Of a stretch of 64,000 nt of DNA, positions 44,080 to 54,746 are shown piece after piece (within the stretch, counting starts at the first letter, position 1; every line of letters begins with the position of its first letter). The position numbers and the translations under genes were made by a program. The stretch comes from Peribacillus sp. FSL H8-0477 (GTDB taxonomy: Bacteria; Bacillota; Bacilli; Bacillales; DSM-1321), in contig NZ_JBBODE010000001.1 of the NCBI RefSeq assembly GCF_038002765.1, positions 992,001 to 1,056,000 of the forward strand, in the 5' to 3' direction. The notes beneath the pieces were generated by a model. That model worked only from the letters and a program-made list of their open reading frames with translations. It searched no databases and was not told the origin of the DNA.

Positions 44080-46265
44080 TATTCAGTCACTTCCTCATAT
44101 CCAAGACGGCGGTATATTTCATGAAGTACCCTTTTGGCACTCTCAGGGATCACGGTTCCTGGTCCGAATATAGCGGATGCACCATTTTGAAGCAGGAATT
44201 CATAATCTTGAGCGGGAATCACTCCGCCGACAATGACGACAATATCCTCTCTGCCCAGTTTCTTTAATTCAGCTGTCAATTGCGGAAGCAGCGTTTTATG
44301 TCCTGCTGCAAGTGAACTCATCCCGATCGCATGAACATCATTTTCAACCGCTTGAAGGGCCGTTTCTTCTGCTGTTTGAAACAGCGGCCCTATATCGACG
44401 TCATAGCCTAAATCAGCAAATGCAGTAGCCACTACTTTCGCCCCGCGGTCATGACCATCTTGACCCATTTTCGCCATTAAAATTCTCGGTCTTCTGCCTT
44501 CTTGCGCTAGGAATTCTTCTGTCATAGCAATTACTTCATCTATATCGCTATCATTGGAATAGGATGAACTATACACACCGCTTATTGATCGAATCACTGC
44601 TTTATGTCGACCTGCTGTTTTTTCAATCACATCAGAAATTTCTCCGAGTGTTGCACGTGCTCGAGCAGCCTGAACAGCTAGTTCCAGAAGATTTCCCTTG
44701 CCTGTTGCAGCCCCTTGTCCAAGTGCTTCAAGAGCTTTTTTGACAGATGCATCGTCGCGCATTTCCTTTAGTTCACGAAGCTTTTTCAGCTGACTTTCTC
44801 GAACTGCGGTATTGTCTATTTCCAGAATATCGATTGGATCTTCGATTTCAAGGCGGTATTTATTGACCCCGACAATCGTTTCTTCCTGAGAATCAATTTT
44901 GGCTTGTCGTTTAGCCGCAGCTTCCTCAATCCTCATCTTCGGAAGACCAGTTTCAATGGCTCTTGCCATGCCGCCTAGGTTTTCAATTTCTTCAATATGC
45001 TCCCAGGCACGATCAATTAAGGCTTTCGTTAATGATTCAACATAATAGGAGCCTGCCCACGGATCAATCACTTTCGTAATCCCTGTTTCTTCTTGAAGAT
45101 ACAGCTGCGTATTTCTTGCAATTCGTGCGGAGAAATCTGTCGGCAATGCTATAGCTTCATCCAAAGCGTTTGTATGAAGGGACTGAGTATGACCGAGCGC
45201 TGCTGCGTGTGCTTCGAGTAAAGTTCGGACCACGTTATTAAATGGATCTTGCTCTGATAAACTCCATCCAGATGTTTGTGAATGGGTGCGGAGTGCCATG
45301 GCTTTTGTACTTGCCGGCGCAAATTGTTTCATCAATTTAGCCCAAATAAACCGTCCAGCTCTCATTTTGGCGATTTCCATGAAATAGTTCATTCCAATGC
45401 CCCAGAAAAAAGATAGCCGTGGTGCAAATTTATCGATATCGATGCCAGCTTCAAGTCCCGTACGAACATATTCAAGTCCATCCGCAAGTGTATAAGCCAG
45501 TTCGATATCAGCTGGAGCTCCAGCTTCCTGCATGTGATAGCCGGATATGCTGATGCTGTTAAATTTCGGCATATACGTGGACGTATATTCAAAAATATCT
45601 GCAATAATCTTCATAGACATTTCCGGTGGATAAATATATGTATTACGAACCATATATTCTTTTAAGATATCATTTTGGATGGTACCTGATAGCTTATCTT
45701 GCGTTACGCCTTGTTCCTCAGCTGTCACTATATAGAAAGCCATAATGGGCAGTACTGCTCCGTTCATCGTCATAGACACCGACATTTGATCCAGTGGAAT
45801 GCCATCGAATAAGCGCTTCATGTCTAGAATCGAATCAATAGCCACACCTGCCTTCCCCACATCACCCGTCACACGCGGATGGTCAGAGTCGTAACCACGG
45901 TGCGTTGGAAGATCGAAAGCAACAGAAAGCCCTTTTTGACCCATTGCTAAATTCCGACGATAAAAAGCATTCGATTCTTCAGCAGTGGAGAAACCTGCAT
46001 ATTGTCTGACCGTCCATGGTCGATTGACATACATGGACGGATAAGGTCCTCGTGTAAATGGAGCAATTCCCGGTACACTATCCATATGTTCTAAATTTTC
46101 GCGGTCCTTTTTCGTATATAGTGACTTAATCATGATTTGTTCATTACTCTCAAAAAGTAAATCTTCTATTGAATCCTGAACCATTTGGTTTACATTCTTA
46201 CTTTGAATCGATTCTTGTTTTGACTTTTTTGTAGGCTTAACTTTTGTAAAATCAGGCTGCCTCAT
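44079..46265 (-). CDS. mutB: Methylmalonyl-CoA mutase large (catalytic) subunit
   Basis: 728 residues: a TIM barrel (about 60-560; [40 protein letters not shown]) and a C-terminal B12-binding domain with the cobalamin-ligand motif DGHDRG near 605, plus the GG of [10 protein letters not shown]. It isomerises (R)-methylmalonyl-CoA to succinyl-CoA with adenosylcobalamin. The ATG overlaps the mutA stop by 4 nt. Confidence 0.96.
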   Translation of the reverse strand: MRQPDFTKVKPTKKSKQESIQSKNVNQMVQDSIEDLLFESNEQIMIKSLYTKKDRENLEHMDSVPGIAPFTRGPYPSMYVNRPWTVRQYAGFSTAEESNAFYRRNLAMGQKGLSVAFDLPTHRGYDSDHPRVTGDVGKAGVAIDSILDMKRLFDGIPLDQMSVSMTMNGAVLPIMAFYIVTAEEQGVTQDKLSGTIQNDILKEYMVRNTYIYPPEMSMKIIADIFEYTSTYMPKFNSISISGYHMQEAGAPADIELAYTLADGLEYVRTGLEAGIDIDKFAPRLSFFWGIGMNYFMEIAKMRAGRFIWAKLMKQFAPASTKAMALRTHSQTSGWSLSEQDPFNNVVRTLLEAHAAALGHTQSLHTNALDEAIALPTDFSARIARNTQLYLQEETGITKVIDPWAGSYYVESLTKALIDRAWEHIEEIENLGGMARAIETGLPKMRIEEAAAKRQAKIDSQEETIVGVNKYRLEIEDPIDILEIDNTAVRESQLKKLRELKEMRDDASVKKALEALGQGAATGKGNLLELAVQAARARATLGEISDVIEKTAGRHKAVIRSISGVYSSSYSNDSDIDEVIAMTEEFLAQEGRRPRILMAKMGQDGHDRGAKVVATAFADLGYDVDIGPLFQTAEETALQAVENDVHAIGMSSLAAGHKTLLPQLTAELKKLGREDIVVIVGGVIPAQDYEFLLQNGASAIFGPGTVIPESAKRVLHEIYRRLGYEEVTE

Positions 46266-48106
46266 GCCTTCACCCCCAGCTGTTTATGCCATTCCGTCAG
46301 TATTTCGACGGCATTGGTTTTACTATGAATAACCTCTTGGATTCCTGCACCTATAAATTTGGCCTCTACTTCTTCTTTTTGTTTCCCTGCCAGATACAAT
46401 TGAACCTGCGGTAGTGCCTTCTTGATGTCTTTAACTATCTGTACCTGGTAATCTTCATCACTGCCACATAGACAGAGTGTATGTACGCTGGATTTTTTGA
46501 TAAAGTCAATTGCTTCTAAAACGGGGCCTTCAACAACTTCAATCCCTCCCGCTGCTGCCAACGCCTTCATAAAATCAGCACGCGGTTTATAATTCTTAAG
46601 TTCACCGAATGTGAGCAGCCCAATCTGAGGAGCTTCACCGCTTAATTTACGATGTGCCGCACTGCGCTTCCTTAACTCTTCGAATGGTTCTGCGAGCCTT
46701 TTTGGCTTAATCGCTGAAATAGACTGTGGATCCATTAATGTATAGTAATTAGTTATTTCTTTTACCGCTGATCTGTCTGACCCTAAATCAGCAGGATTGG
46801 GGTAAACATTTGTCCCAATAATACTTACCTTCCGCGATGCTAAATCATGGTTTCTCTTTTCGAAGACATCCCTTATTTCGTCTTGAATTTTTCCTTCTTG
46901 AAGTAAAGGCAGGATTCCTCCTGAAGTATGTATATCAAAGAATTTCTCCCACGCTTTTACAGCTATTTCATCCGTAAGTTGTTCCACATACCAAGAGCCG
47001 CCTGCGGGGTCCACGACTTCAGTAATATGTGTTTCTTCTTTTAAAATGAGATGAATATTTCGTGCAATTCTGTCTGCTGCCTGATTTTCTTTAGAAGACG
47101 CATGATTAAACGGATGAACCTCAAGGTATTGAATACCCCCAATGGCCGAGGCAAAAGCTTGGTTCGCCGTGCGGAGAATATTCACATGCTCGTCATAAAG
47201 CGTTTCTGACCGTTCTGATGTAACAGCATGAATAACCATTTTAAAATGATCGCCATCTGCATGGTAAGCTTCGGCAAATTGAGCCCATAGACGTCGAGCT
47301 GCCCGCAATTTAGCAATATTCATAAAATAATCGGAATCCACTGCGAATGAAAATATCAGTTTATCTGCAAGACCTTCTACCGTAAAACCATTTTTTTGCC
47401 CTTCTTCTATATACAATGCCGCTGTTGCAAGAGCGTACGCTAGTTCCTGAATAGCCGAAGCTCCACCATTATGATAGGTCACTGACTTTATTAGGATACT
47501 TTTAACTTGCGGAGCATGCCTGTCTATCTCTCGCAATGTATGAAACCAGCTTTCAAAAAAGAGTTCTGGTTTTCCAGGAATCTGTCCATCCATACACCAT
47601 TCTGCAACTGGATCCTCTGCTAACACGCCAGTAAGCGAACTGGTTAGTTTTCCTAACTGTGGAAGCAAGTCTTTTTGTAATCCTCTCGTATCGATATACA
47701 AGGGCAGCTGATCAAGCGGCAGACCATCAAGTAGTTCTGTAAGCTCACCGTTTAGAAGTAAGTCTGCAGGGAATACAATAGCATTTTGACCACGTAAGAG
47801 AGCCGATTTCATTTTGCCATTGGCTTCCCTGCAATCAGCACCTCCAACAGGTTGGCAGACTGCCCACGGCTCGTCATGATAGCCATTGGTATAGATCCCT
47901 CTCGTATAGGGAAACTCACCGGGACTTTCTGTGTCAGTAAGGGAGACGTTATCGTCCGTATAAAGCGGATTTAAGGTAATTCCTTCATAAGTGGGTGTTT
48001 TAAGTTTATCAATAGTTTTCCCCCGTAAAGCTGTCTCAGCAGCTGACCGCCATTGTTCATAATTAGATTTAGGAAAGGAAAGGTCTTTAACGTTATCAAT
48101 ATTCAT
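46262..48106 (-). CDS. mutA: Methylmalonyl-CoA mutase small subunit
   Basis: 614 residues. It shares the barrel ([25 protein letters not shown]) and a degenerate C-terminal B12-like domain without the DxHxxG motif, as expected for the non-catalytic subunit of the heterodimer. It is the first gene of mutA-mutB-meaB. The ribosome site is a modest AGAAAG about 8 nt before the ATG, and it lies in the 3' arm of an 11-bp inverted repeat in the leader. Confidence 0.94.
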   Translation of the reverse strand: MNIDNVKDLSFPKSNYEQWRSAAETALRGKTIDKLKTPTYEGITLNPLYTDDNVSLTDTESPGEFPYTRGIYTNGYHDEPWAVCQPVGGADCREANGKMKSALLRGQNAIVFPADLLLNGELTELLDGLPLDQLPLYIDTRGLQKDLLPQLGKLTSSLTGVLAEDPVAEWCMDGQIPGKPELFFESWFHTLREIDRHAPQVKSILIKSVTYHNGGASAIQELAYALATAALYIEEGQKNGFTVEGLADKLIFSFAVDSDYFMNIAKLRAARRLWAQFAEAYHADGDHFKMVIHAVTSERSETLYDEHVNILRTANQAFASAIGGIQYLEVHPFNHASSKENQAADRIARNIHLILKEETHITEVVDPAGGSWYVEQLTDEIAVKAWEKFFDIHTSGGILPLLQEGKIQDEIRDVFEKRNHDLASRKVSIIGTNVYPNPADLGSDRSAVKEITNYYTLMDPQSISAIKPKRLAEPFEELRKRSAAHRKLSGEAPQIGLLTFGELKNYKPRADFMKALAAAGGIEVVEGPVLEAIDFIKKSSVHTLCLCGSDEDYQVQIVKDIKKALPQVQLYLAGKQKEEVEAKFIGAGIQEVIHSKTNAVEILTEWHKQLGVKA

Positions 48107-48180
48107 GTAATCGCTTTCTTATTTCTGGAACCTGATCAAGCGCTGTAGAGCGAACGCTCAGTCAGTACGAATAAGAAAGC
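48104..48180 (-). promoter_or_regulatory. mutA leader: inverted repeat that covers the ribosome site, with inner GAGCG palindrome
   Basis: In the mRNA, GCTTTCTTATT (from 48180) can pair with AATAAGAAAGC (from 48123), 11 bp without mismatch. The 3' arm contains the AGAAAG ribosome site of mutA. Between the arms lies GAGCGTTCGCTC, a palindrome that could be a small hairpin or a repressor operator. A -10 element TATAAT on the minus strand at 48204-48209 would start the transcript just upstream. Confidence 0.5.
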
Positions 48181-48344
48181 TGTCCCCCTTCTCACTTTTT
48201 TGAATTATAGTAACATTCTAACATATCTAAATTCTAAATAGAAAGCTACTATTACTGGTTTTCCCATTTCTCTCATCCTCTTTGAATACCTAAATCAAAC
48301 CATTCTAAGAGTCGATTCAAAAATTTCTAGTTCACGTTCATTAT

Positions 48345-48497
48345 TTACTCATTCATGTACCTATCAGGCATTTCCTCCGTGTCCGAAAGAAATTTCTCCA
48401 TTATCGTTTGGTATTCCTTCTCACTTAGAATTCCGGCTAGTTTGCTGATATAGGAAAAGTGAATAATTTTCTTCTGAATTCGTTTTGAGGTATTCAT
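48345..48497 (-). CDS. Hypothetical small protein, 50 residues
   Basis: The ATG at 48497 follows AAAGGAG at 9 nt. The peptide is basic at the N terminus (NTSKRIQKKIIHF) and acidic at the C terminus (SDTEEMPDRYMNE), probably helical and soluble. No family recognised. It lies between the bkd operon terminator and the mutA promoter, on the same strand. Confidence 0.5.
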   Translation of the reverse strand: MNTSKRIQKKIIHFSYISKLAGILSEKEYQTIMEKFLSDTEEMPDRYMNE

Positions 48498-48561
48498 GAT
48501 CTTTGCTCCTTTCTTTTTATGTTATGCGGTAATGACAAAAAGTTTCCTTAAGGCAAAAATA

Positions 48562-48603
48562 AAAATGTCTCGAAAAATCGTTAAAACGAGATTTCGAGAC
48601 ATT
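48562..48603 (-). terminator. Terminator of the bkd operon
   Basis: AATGTCTCGAAA / TTTCGAGACATT stem with an inner CTCGTTTTAACGAT part; A/T-runs flank it. Confidence 0.8.
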
Positions 48604-48608
48604 CTTTA

Positions 48609-49886
48609 TTAATAAATCGGTGTATTTTCCTTCGACATATCTTCAATTATTTCTTTCACTCTGGCAAGGAATCTTCCGCAAACTAGACCATCAAGTACCC
48701 GATGATCCAACGATAGACAGAGATTAACCATGCTTCGTACTGCAATCATATCATTCACAATAACAGGACGTTTAACAATCGATTCGACTTGTAGAATTGC
48801 TGCCTGCGGATAGTTAATGATGCCCATAGATTGAATGGAGCCAAATGACCCAGTGTTATTAACGGTGAATGTTCCACCCTGCATTTCATCAGATTTAATT
48901 TTACCTGTTCTCACCTTGTCTGCAAGTTCAGTAATTTCACGAGCAATGCCTTTAATGGTTTTTTCATCTGCATGTTTGATTACGGGAACAAAAAGCGCTT
49001 TATCCGTTGCTACCGCAATCGAGATATTAATATCCTTCTTCTGGATAATTTTATCTCCTGCCCACATCGAATTCACCTCTGGGAACTCTTTCAAACTCTG
49101 AGCAATTGCTTTCACAAAAAAGGCAAAATAGGTTAGGTTATACCCTTCCTTTTGTTTAAATTCCCCTTTAAGCGAATCACGATAGGTAACCAGGTTTGTT
49201 GCATCTACTTCAACCATCGTCCAAGCATGCGGCACTTCCTGTTTACTGCGAAGCATATTAGCTGCAATCGCCTTACGAACACCACTTACAGGTACTTCAA
49301 TATCTCCTTTATGAACGGGAACAGTTCCTGTTGAAGATGTTTGCTCGACTTTTGGTTTTGGTTGAGTTTGCACTTCGGTTTTCACGCTTGGTTGTGCTGT
49401 CTCTTGAGGAAGGTCTTTCATTTCAATCTGCTTCAAGAGATCTTTACGAGTAATTCTCCCCTCGCGTCCAGTACCTTGAATCGTAGTTAAATCAATCCCA
49501 TTCTCCTGTGAGAGTTTTAATACGGCTGGAGAATATCGGCTCTTCATGGAATTTCCTTCTGAAGCATTATACGCATCTTCTATTGCCTGCTCAGGTTCAT
49601 CCCCACGAAGATCTTCGTGTTCTATGGTCGTTACGCTTGATCCAGTTTCTGTTTCAATCACACAAATCACTTCACCAACAGCCAATGTTTCGCCCTCTTC
49701 TGCTCTTAATTCCTTAATAGTGCCGGAAAAAGAAGAAGGTACTTCAGCATTTACTTTGTCTGTCATGACCTCAGCAATTGAATCGTATTTATTAACCACA
49801 TCGCCTGGTTTAACCAGCCAAGCGCTGATTGTTCCTTCCGTAACGCTTTCACCAAGCTGCGGCATTTTCATCTGTTCGATTGTCAT
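48609..49886 (-). CDS. bkdB: Branched-chain 2-oxoacid dehydrogenase E2 (lipoamide acyltransferase)
   Basis: 425 residues: an N-terminal lipoyl domain with the lipoylated lysine in VMTDKVNAEVPS (near 44), a Pro/Ala-poor linker, a peripheral-subunit-binding domain (RYSPAVLKLSQENGIDLTTIQGTGREGRITRKD) and the catalytic acyltransferase core ending with SLDHRVLDGLVCGRFL (His/Asp pair). It transfers branched acyl groups to CoA. Last gene of bcd-lpdV-bkdAA-bkdAB-bkdB. Confidence 0.95.
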   Translation of the reverse strand: MTIEQMKMPQLGESVTEGTISAWLVKPGDVVNKYDSIAEVMTDKVNAEVPSSFSGTIKELRAEEGETLAVGEVICVIETETGSSVTTIEHEDLRGDEPEQAIEDAYNASEGNSMKSRYSPAVLKLSQENGIDLTTIQGTGREGRITRKDLLKQIEMKDLPQETAQPSVKTEVQTQPKPKVEQTSSTGTVPVHKGDIEVPVSGVRKAIAANMLRSKQEVPHAWTMVEVDATNLVTYRDSLKGEFKQKEGYNLTYFAFFVKAIAQSLKEFPEVNSMWAGDKIIQKKDINISIAVATDKALFVPVIKHADEKTIKGIAREITELADKVRTGKIKSDEMQGGTFTVNNTGSFGSIQSMGIINYPQAAILQVESIVKRPVIVNDMIAVRSMVNLCLSLDHRVLDGLVCGRFLARVKEIIEDMSKENTPIY

Positions 49887-49907
49887 TTGAACACCCCTGT
49901 TTCCCTA

Positions 49908-50891
49908 TTAGTACTCAGCCAGCTCCCGCATTGCTTTTTCAACTTTATCTGGATTAACCATGAAATATTTCTCCATCGTTGGCGCATACGGCATAGCTGG
50001 GATATCAGGACCTGCGAGCCTCATGATCGGCGCATCGAGATCAAATAAGCAGTTTTCTGCTATAATGGCCGCTACTTCCCCGATAATACTGCCTTCCTTT
50101 GTATCCTCTGTAACCAGTAATACTTTTCCTGTCTTCGCTGCTGCTTCCACAATGGCGTCTTTATCTAATGGATAGACAGTCCGTAAGTCTAATACATGAG
50201 CAGAAATACCATCACTTGCTAATTTTTCTGCAGCTTGAAGGGCAAAATGGACACATAAACCATATGTAATCACCGTGATATCTTCACCTTGACGTTTTAC
50301 ATCTGCTTTTCCGATTGGCAAAACATAATCATCAACAGGTACTTCCCCTTTGATAAGACGATATGCCCGCTTATGTTCAAAGAACAATACAGGATCATCA
50401 TCTCGGATGGCTGCCTTGAGCAAGCCCTTTACATCATAAGGTGTTGAGGGCATAACGATTTTTAATCCAGGCTGGTTAGCGAATATCGCTTCTACAGATT
50501 GTGAATGATACAGAGCTCCATGCACACCGCCGCCATAAGGAGCTCGGATAACCATCGGACAGCTCCAATCATTATTCGAACGATACCTGACTTTTGCAGC
50601 TTCGGAAATGATTTGATTGATTGCCGGCATGATAAAGTCAGCGAATTGCATTTCTGCAATTGGCCGCATTCCATACATGGCTGCTCCAACGCCGACGCCT
50701 GCAATCGCTGATTCAGCAAGCGGTGTATCAATAACCCGGTGTTCGCCGAATTGGTCATATAAACCATGGGTTGCTTTAAATACACCGCCCTTTTTGCCGA
50801 CATCCTCTCCTAAGACGAAGACTTGGGAATCTCTTTCCATTTCCTCCCGTATAGCCATCGTCACTGCATCTATATAAGAAATTACTGGCAT
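49908..50891 (-). CDS. bkdAB: Branched-chain 2-oxoacid dehydrogenase E1 beta subunit
   Basis: 327 residues. Transketolase-like pyrimidine-binding and C-terminal domains (VFVLGEDVGKKGGVFKAT, DTPLAESAIAGVGVGAAMYG, VLDLRTVYPLDKDAI). With BkdAA it forms the thiamine-diphosphate E1 that decarboxylates the 2-oxoacids of Val, Leu and Ile. It starts 12 nt after bkdAA. Confidence 0.95.
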   Translation of the reverse strand: MPVISYIDAVTMAIREEMERDSQVFVLGEDVGKKGGVFKATHGLYDQFGEHRVIDTPLAESAIAGVGVGAAMYGMRPIAEMQFADFIMPAINQIISEAAKVRYRSNNDWSCPMVIRAPYGGGVHGALYHSQSVEAIFANQPGLKIVMPSTPYDVKGLLKAAIRDDDPVLFFEHKRAYRLIKGEVPVDDYVLPIGKADVKRQGEDITVITYGLCVHFALQAAEKLASDGISAHVLDLRTVYPLDKDAIVEAAAKTGKVLLVTEDTKEGSIIGEVAAIIAENCLFDLDAPIMRLAGPDIPAMPYAPTMEKYFMVNPDKVEKAMRELAEY

Positions 50892-50903
50892 TGCTATTCC
50901 CCC

Positions 50904-51899
50904 TTATTTCTCTGCATAAACATACTGCAGTGCACTTTCTGCATCAGCATATGGAGCGCTCTCCGCATAATCAGTCGCTTCATTTACAACTGCCATAACC
51001 TGATCATTCAACTCTTTCTCAAGAGCATCATCCATAACACCTGTTTCCTTTAGATACGCACCAAACGTTATAATTGGATCTTGGGTCTTTGCTTCAGCTA
51101 CCTCTGAAGGCGCTCGATAGCTGCGATCATCATCATCGCTTGAATGCGGTGTAAGTCGATAAGAAACCGTTTCTACTAACGTTGGTCCTTCACCGCGGCG
51201 CCCCCGGTCTGCAGCTTCTTTCACTGCTTGATAGACGGCAAGCGGGTCATTTCCATCTACCGTCACACCCGGCATCCCATAACCAATTGCACGGTCTGAC
51301 ACATTTTCACAAGCTAACTGCTTTTCAATTGGAACCGAGATCGCATATTTATTATTTTCACACATAAAGATGACAGGAAGCTTGTGGACACCTGCAAAGT
51401 TTGCGCCTTCATGAAAATCACCCTGATTAGAAGATCCTTCTCCAAACGTCACAAAAGCAACAAGATCTTCCTGATTCATTTTTCCAGCTAATGCTATCCC
51501 AACTGCATGTGGAACCTGTGTGGTGACGGGTGAAGAACCTGTTACAATTCGGTTGCTTCTCTGCCCAAAATGCCCTGGCATTTGTCTTCCTGCAGAGTTC
51601 GGATCCTCTGCTTTTGCAAATCCTGAAAGCATCAAATCTTTAGCCGTCATTCCAAACGTCAACACCACGCCTACATCCCGATAATAGGGAAGAACATAAT
51701 CTTTAGTATTGTCTAGTGCGAAGGCAGCACCAACCTGTGCAGCTTCTTGACCTTGGCAGGAAATCACAAAGGGAATCTTGCCCGAACGATTTAACAGCCA
51801 CATCCGTTCATCAATTCTTCGTGCCATTAACATCGTTTTATATATCTCAATCACTTTTTCGTTACTAAGTCCTAAATCCTCATGTCGATTTTTAACCAT
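50904..51899 (-). CDS. bkdAA: Branched-chain 2-oxoacid dehydrogenase E1 alpha subunit
   Basis: 331 residues. The thiamine diphosphate motif is GEGSSNQGDFHEGANFAGVHKLPVIF (GDG-type, here GEGSSNQGDF...N), and the phosphorylation-loop-like region YRLTPHSSDDDDRSYR is conserved in bacterial E1 alpha. It follows lpdV by 31 nt. Acts in the cytoplasm as an alpha2beta2 heterotetramer with BkdAB. Confidence 0.95.
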   Translation of the reverse strand: MVKNRHEDLGLSNEKVIEIYKTMLMARRIDERMWLLNRSGKIPFVISCQGQEAAQVGAAFALDNTKDYVLPYYRDVGVVLTFGMTAKDLMLSGFAKAEDPNSAGRQMPGHFGQRSNRIVTGSSPVTTQVPHAVGIALAGKMNQEDLVAFVTFGEGSSNQGDFHEGANFAGVHKLPVIFMCENNKYAISVPIEKQLACENVSDRAIGYGMPGVTVDGNDPLAVYQAVKEAADRGRRGEGPTLVETVSYRLTPHSSDDDDRSYRAPSEVAEAKTQDPIITFGAYLKETGVMDDALEKELNDQVMAVVNEATDYAESAPYADAESALQYVYAEK

Positions 51900-51930
51900 A
51901 GCTATCCCTCCTTGAGTTAAATAAATAAGT

Positions 51931-53355
51931 TTACATATGAATGGCTATGCCATCAACAGCAAGCGCTGCTTCTCCGATTGCCTCTGAAAGGCTTGGATGA
52001 GGATGGATGGTCTGTGAAATCTCCCATGGCGTTGCATCGAGTACTCTCGCAAGACCTGCCTCCGAGATCATGTCCGTTACATGTGGTCCAATCATATGAA
52101 CACCTAAAATATCATTTGTTTTAGCATCAGCAATTATTTTAACAAATCCATCTGATTCTCCATACACAAGCGCCTTTCCTACTGCCTTGAAAGGAAACTT
52201 CCCAATCTTCAGCTCGAAGCCTTTTTCTTTAGCTTCATTTTCGGTATACCCAACGCTTGCCGCTTCTGGACTGGAATAAATACATTTTGAAACGAGCGAA
52301 TAATCAATGGCATGCGGTTTTAATCCAGCAATATGCTCAACAGCAGTAATTCCTTCATGACTCGCTGCATGGGCTAGCTGCAATCCCCCAATACAATCAC
52401 CTATTGCGTATATATGTGATTCTTTTGTTTGGTAATAATCATTGACTGAGATGAACCCTTTTTCTACAACTGCCTCGGTGTTCGTCAATCCAATTCCCTC
52501 TACATTAGCTTGCCTGCCCACAGAAACAAGGATCTTGTCCGCTGTAAATTCTTCATTCGTATGATTAATTTCTGCCGAAATCGAGACATGATCACTATGA
52601 TGTAGAAGAGTTTCAGATAATACTTTCGCATTCGTATGAATGGTAATGCCTTTTTTCTTAAGAAGCTTTTCCATTTCTTTGGAAATCTCATGATCCTCAG
52701 TTGGAATAATCCGGTCAGCATATTCCAGCACCGTAACCTTTGCTCCAAAGTCATTAAGCATAGAAGCCCACTCAATTCCAATTACACCCCCGCCGACAAT
52801 GATAATCGACTTTGGCAGCTCTGTGAATTCTAACGCTTCCTCGGAGGTTACTACAGAAACCCCATCAATTTCAAGACCCTCAAGTGTTCGTGGTCTTGAT
52901 CCAGTAGCAATAATGACGTTTTTAGGAATCAGCATTTCGTTTTCGTTTCCATTATTCATTTCAACTGATATGGTACCTGGCAGTGGAGAGAAAATGGACG
53001 GTCCAAGAATTCTGCCAATCCCTTCGAAAACATCAATTTTCCCCTGTTTCATTAAATGCTGTACACCTGCATATAGCTGGTTTACAATTTTTTCTTTCCG
53101 CTGTTGAACTTTAGGGAAATCAAGTTTTACGTCACCAAGAATCACGCCATATTCTTCACTTTTCAGTGATGTATGGTAAACTTCAGCACTGCGTAACAAC
53201 GCCTTTGACGGGATACAGCCTTTATGCAGACATGTGCCTCCGAGCTTTCCTTTTTCAACAATTGCTGTTTTTAATCCTAGTTGTGAAGCGCGAATCGCAG
53301 CTACATAGCCGCCCGTTCCGCCTCCAAGTATCACTAAATCATATTCTTCAGCCAT
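51931..53355 (-). CDS. lpdV: Dihydrolipoamide dehydrogenase E3 of the Bkd complex
   Basis: 474 residues. FAD-binding GGGTGGYVAAIRA near residue 11, the redox-active disulfide GGTCLHKGCIPSK (Cys near 41 and 46), NAD-binding GGGVIGIEWASML and the catalytic HPHPSLSE near 443 are intact. It reoxidises the lipoyl groups of BkdB with NAD+. The ATG at 53355 follows GGAGG at 7 nt; 11 more upstream codons are open but lack a site. Confidence 0.95.
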   Translation of the reverse strand: MAEEYDLVILGGGTGGYVAAIRASQLGLKTAIVEKGKLGGTCLHKGCIPSKALLRSAEVYHTSLKSEEYGVILGDVKLDFPKVQQRKEKIVNQLYAGVQHLMKQGKIDVFEGIGRILGPSIFSPLPGTISVEMNNGNENEMLIPKNVIIATGSRPRTLEGLEIDGVSVVTSEEALEFTELPKSIIIVGGGVIGIEWASMLNDFGAKVTVLEYADRIIPTEDHEISKEMEKLLKKKGITIHTNAKVLSETLLHHSDHVSISAEINHTNEEFTADKILVSVGRQANVEGIGLTNTEAVVEKGFISVNDYYQTKESHIYAIGDCIGGLQLAHAASHEGITAVEHIAGLKPHAIDYSLVSKCIYSSPEAASVGYTENEAKEKGFELKIGKFPFKAVGKALVYGESDGFVKIIADAKTNDILGVHMIGPHVTDMISEAGLARVLDATPWEISQTIHPHPSLSEAIGEAALAVDGIAIHM

Positions 53356-53419
53356 GGTAGAACCTCCTACATTTACTAACGTGTTCATTAAGACGAATTT
53401 TTCTTTTATTAAAGAGTCC

Positions 53420-54517
53420 TTATTTACGGCGATTCAGAATATGCTTTTCATTTTGTAAAAATTGACTGCGCGAGTTTCTCATCCGTTCAATGCGTTCTTC
53501 GACCATTCGGTCAGCTGCTTTGTACGTTGGTATTCCGTCACGTTTAGCAATATTAATTACCTTTTCAATACTTGCATATACCCCTTCAACCTTTTTAAGG
53601 GCCCGCTCACGATTATACCCATATAATTCATCAGCTACATTAATTACGCCGCCAGCGTTAATCACGTAATCCGGTGCATACACAATTCCCATTTCATGAA
53701 TTTGATCACCGTGAATAGGATCCTTCAGCTGGTTATTCGCTGCTCCTGCAATAACCTTCGCTTTAATTCTAGAAATCGTTTGGTCATTAATCACTGCGCC
53801 CAGTGCACAAGGAGCATAGATATCACACTCAACATCATAGATATCGTTCGGATCCACTGCCTTTGCACCAAACTCATCAACTGCTCGTTGAACGGCTTCC
53901 TTGTTAATGTCCGTCACAACAAGCTTAGCTCCTTCTTCATGCAGGTGACGCAATAAATTATAAGCAACATTGCCGACCCCTTGTACGGCCACTGTCTTGC
54001 CTTCAAGAGAATCTGTACCAAATGCAGCTTTAGCAGCTGCCTTCATTCCTCTATAAACCCCATAAGCAGTAACCGGTGAAGGATTACCTGAAGAACCGAA
54101 TGCAGGTGATATACCCGTTACAAAATCAGTTTCTTCATGAATAAGATCCATATCTGCCACAGTTGTCCCAACATCTTCAGCCGTAATATATCTGCCATTT
54201 AACCCTTGGATATACCGTCCAAAAGCACGGAACATTTCTTCATTTTTATCCTTACGGGGATCACCGATGATGACTGTCTTACCACCGCCTAAGTTCAAAC
54301 CTGCTGCAGCATTTTTATATGTCATCCCTTTGGCTAGACGAAGAGCATCCTCAATCGCTGCATCCTCTGATTCGTAAGTCCACATTCTTGTTCCCCCAAG
54401 AGCGGGTCCGAGTGTTGTATCGTGAATGGCGACGATCGCCTTTAATCCTGATTGTTTATCCTGACAAAATAAAAGCTGTTCGTAATCATATTTCTCCATA
54501 TAAGTAAAAATCTCCAT
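53420..54517 (-). CDS. bcd: Leucine (branched-chain amino acid) dehydrogenase
   Basis: 365 residues of the Glu/Leu/Phe/Val dehydrogenase family. The catalytic lysine lies in [11 protein letters not shown] near 80 and the substrate Lys in [13 protein letters not shown]. The NAD-binding motif is [15 protein letters not shown]. It oxidatively deaminates Leu, Val and Ile to 2-oxoacids. The ATG at 54517 follows GAGGGGGA. It is the first gene after the sigma-54 promoter; ptb, which precedes it in B. subtilis, is absent. Confidence 0.95.
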   Translation of the reverse strand: MEIFTYMEKYDYEQLLFCQDKQSGLKAIVAIHDTTLGPALGGTRMWTYESEDAAIEDALRLAKGMTYKNAAAGLNLGGGKTVIIGDPRKDKNEEMFRAFGRYIQGLNGRYITAEDVGTTVADMDLIHEETDFVTGISPAFGSSGNPSPVTAYGVYRGMKAAAKAAFGTDSLEGKTVAVQGVGNVAYNLLRHLHEEGAKLVVTDINKEAVQRAVDEFGAKAVDPNDIYDVECDIYAPCALGAVINDQTISRIKAKVIAGAANNQLKDPIHGDQIHEMGIVYAPDYVINAGGVINVADELYGYNRERALKKVEGVYASIEKVINIAKRDGIPTYKAADRMVEERIERMRNSRSQFLQNEKHILNRRK

Positions 54518-54650
54518 TGATAAATCCCCCTCTAATGTCATAACAATTAATCGTAATCAAATAAAACAGCATAGTGGTATGACCACTAATAGTAGGGTCA
54601 CGCCTCTTTTCATGGCTTTTTTCGTGCTAAATAGCGTGCTAAATATAGTA

Positions 54651-54666
54651 TGCAATTTGCATGCCA
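54651..54666 (-). promoter_or_regulatory. Sigma-54 (SigL) promoter of the bkd operon
   Basis: The minus strand reads TGGCATGCAAATTGCA, matching TGGCAC-N5-TTGCA at every key position (GG at -24, GC at -12). It lies about 135 nt upstream of bcd and 70 nt downstream of the bkdR stop. Confidence 0.85.
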
Positions 54667-54705
54667 GCATACTTTTCTTCTTTTAGTGGATATAAACCAC
54701 GTATT

Positions 54706-54746
54706 GGCATGCAATAATTAGCATACCATGCAAATTATTGCATGCC
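54706..54746. promoter_or_regulatory. Inverted repeat upstream of the sigma-54 promoter (candidate BkdR site)
   Basis: GGCATGCAATAATT and AATTATTGCATGCC are perfect 14-bp arms separated by 13 bp. The element starts 40 bp upstream of the -24 box, and one arm is inside the end of bkdR. There is no T-run, so a terminator is less likely than an activator site. Confidence 0.55.

Noticed and set aside
48104..48260. Cobalamin riboswitch ahead of mutA
   Set aside because: The region is too short and the conserved B12-box pattern is missing.
54706..54746. Terminator of bkdR
   Set aside because: The inverted repeat has no T-run on the minus strand and is better placed as an activator site, though dual use cannot be excluded.
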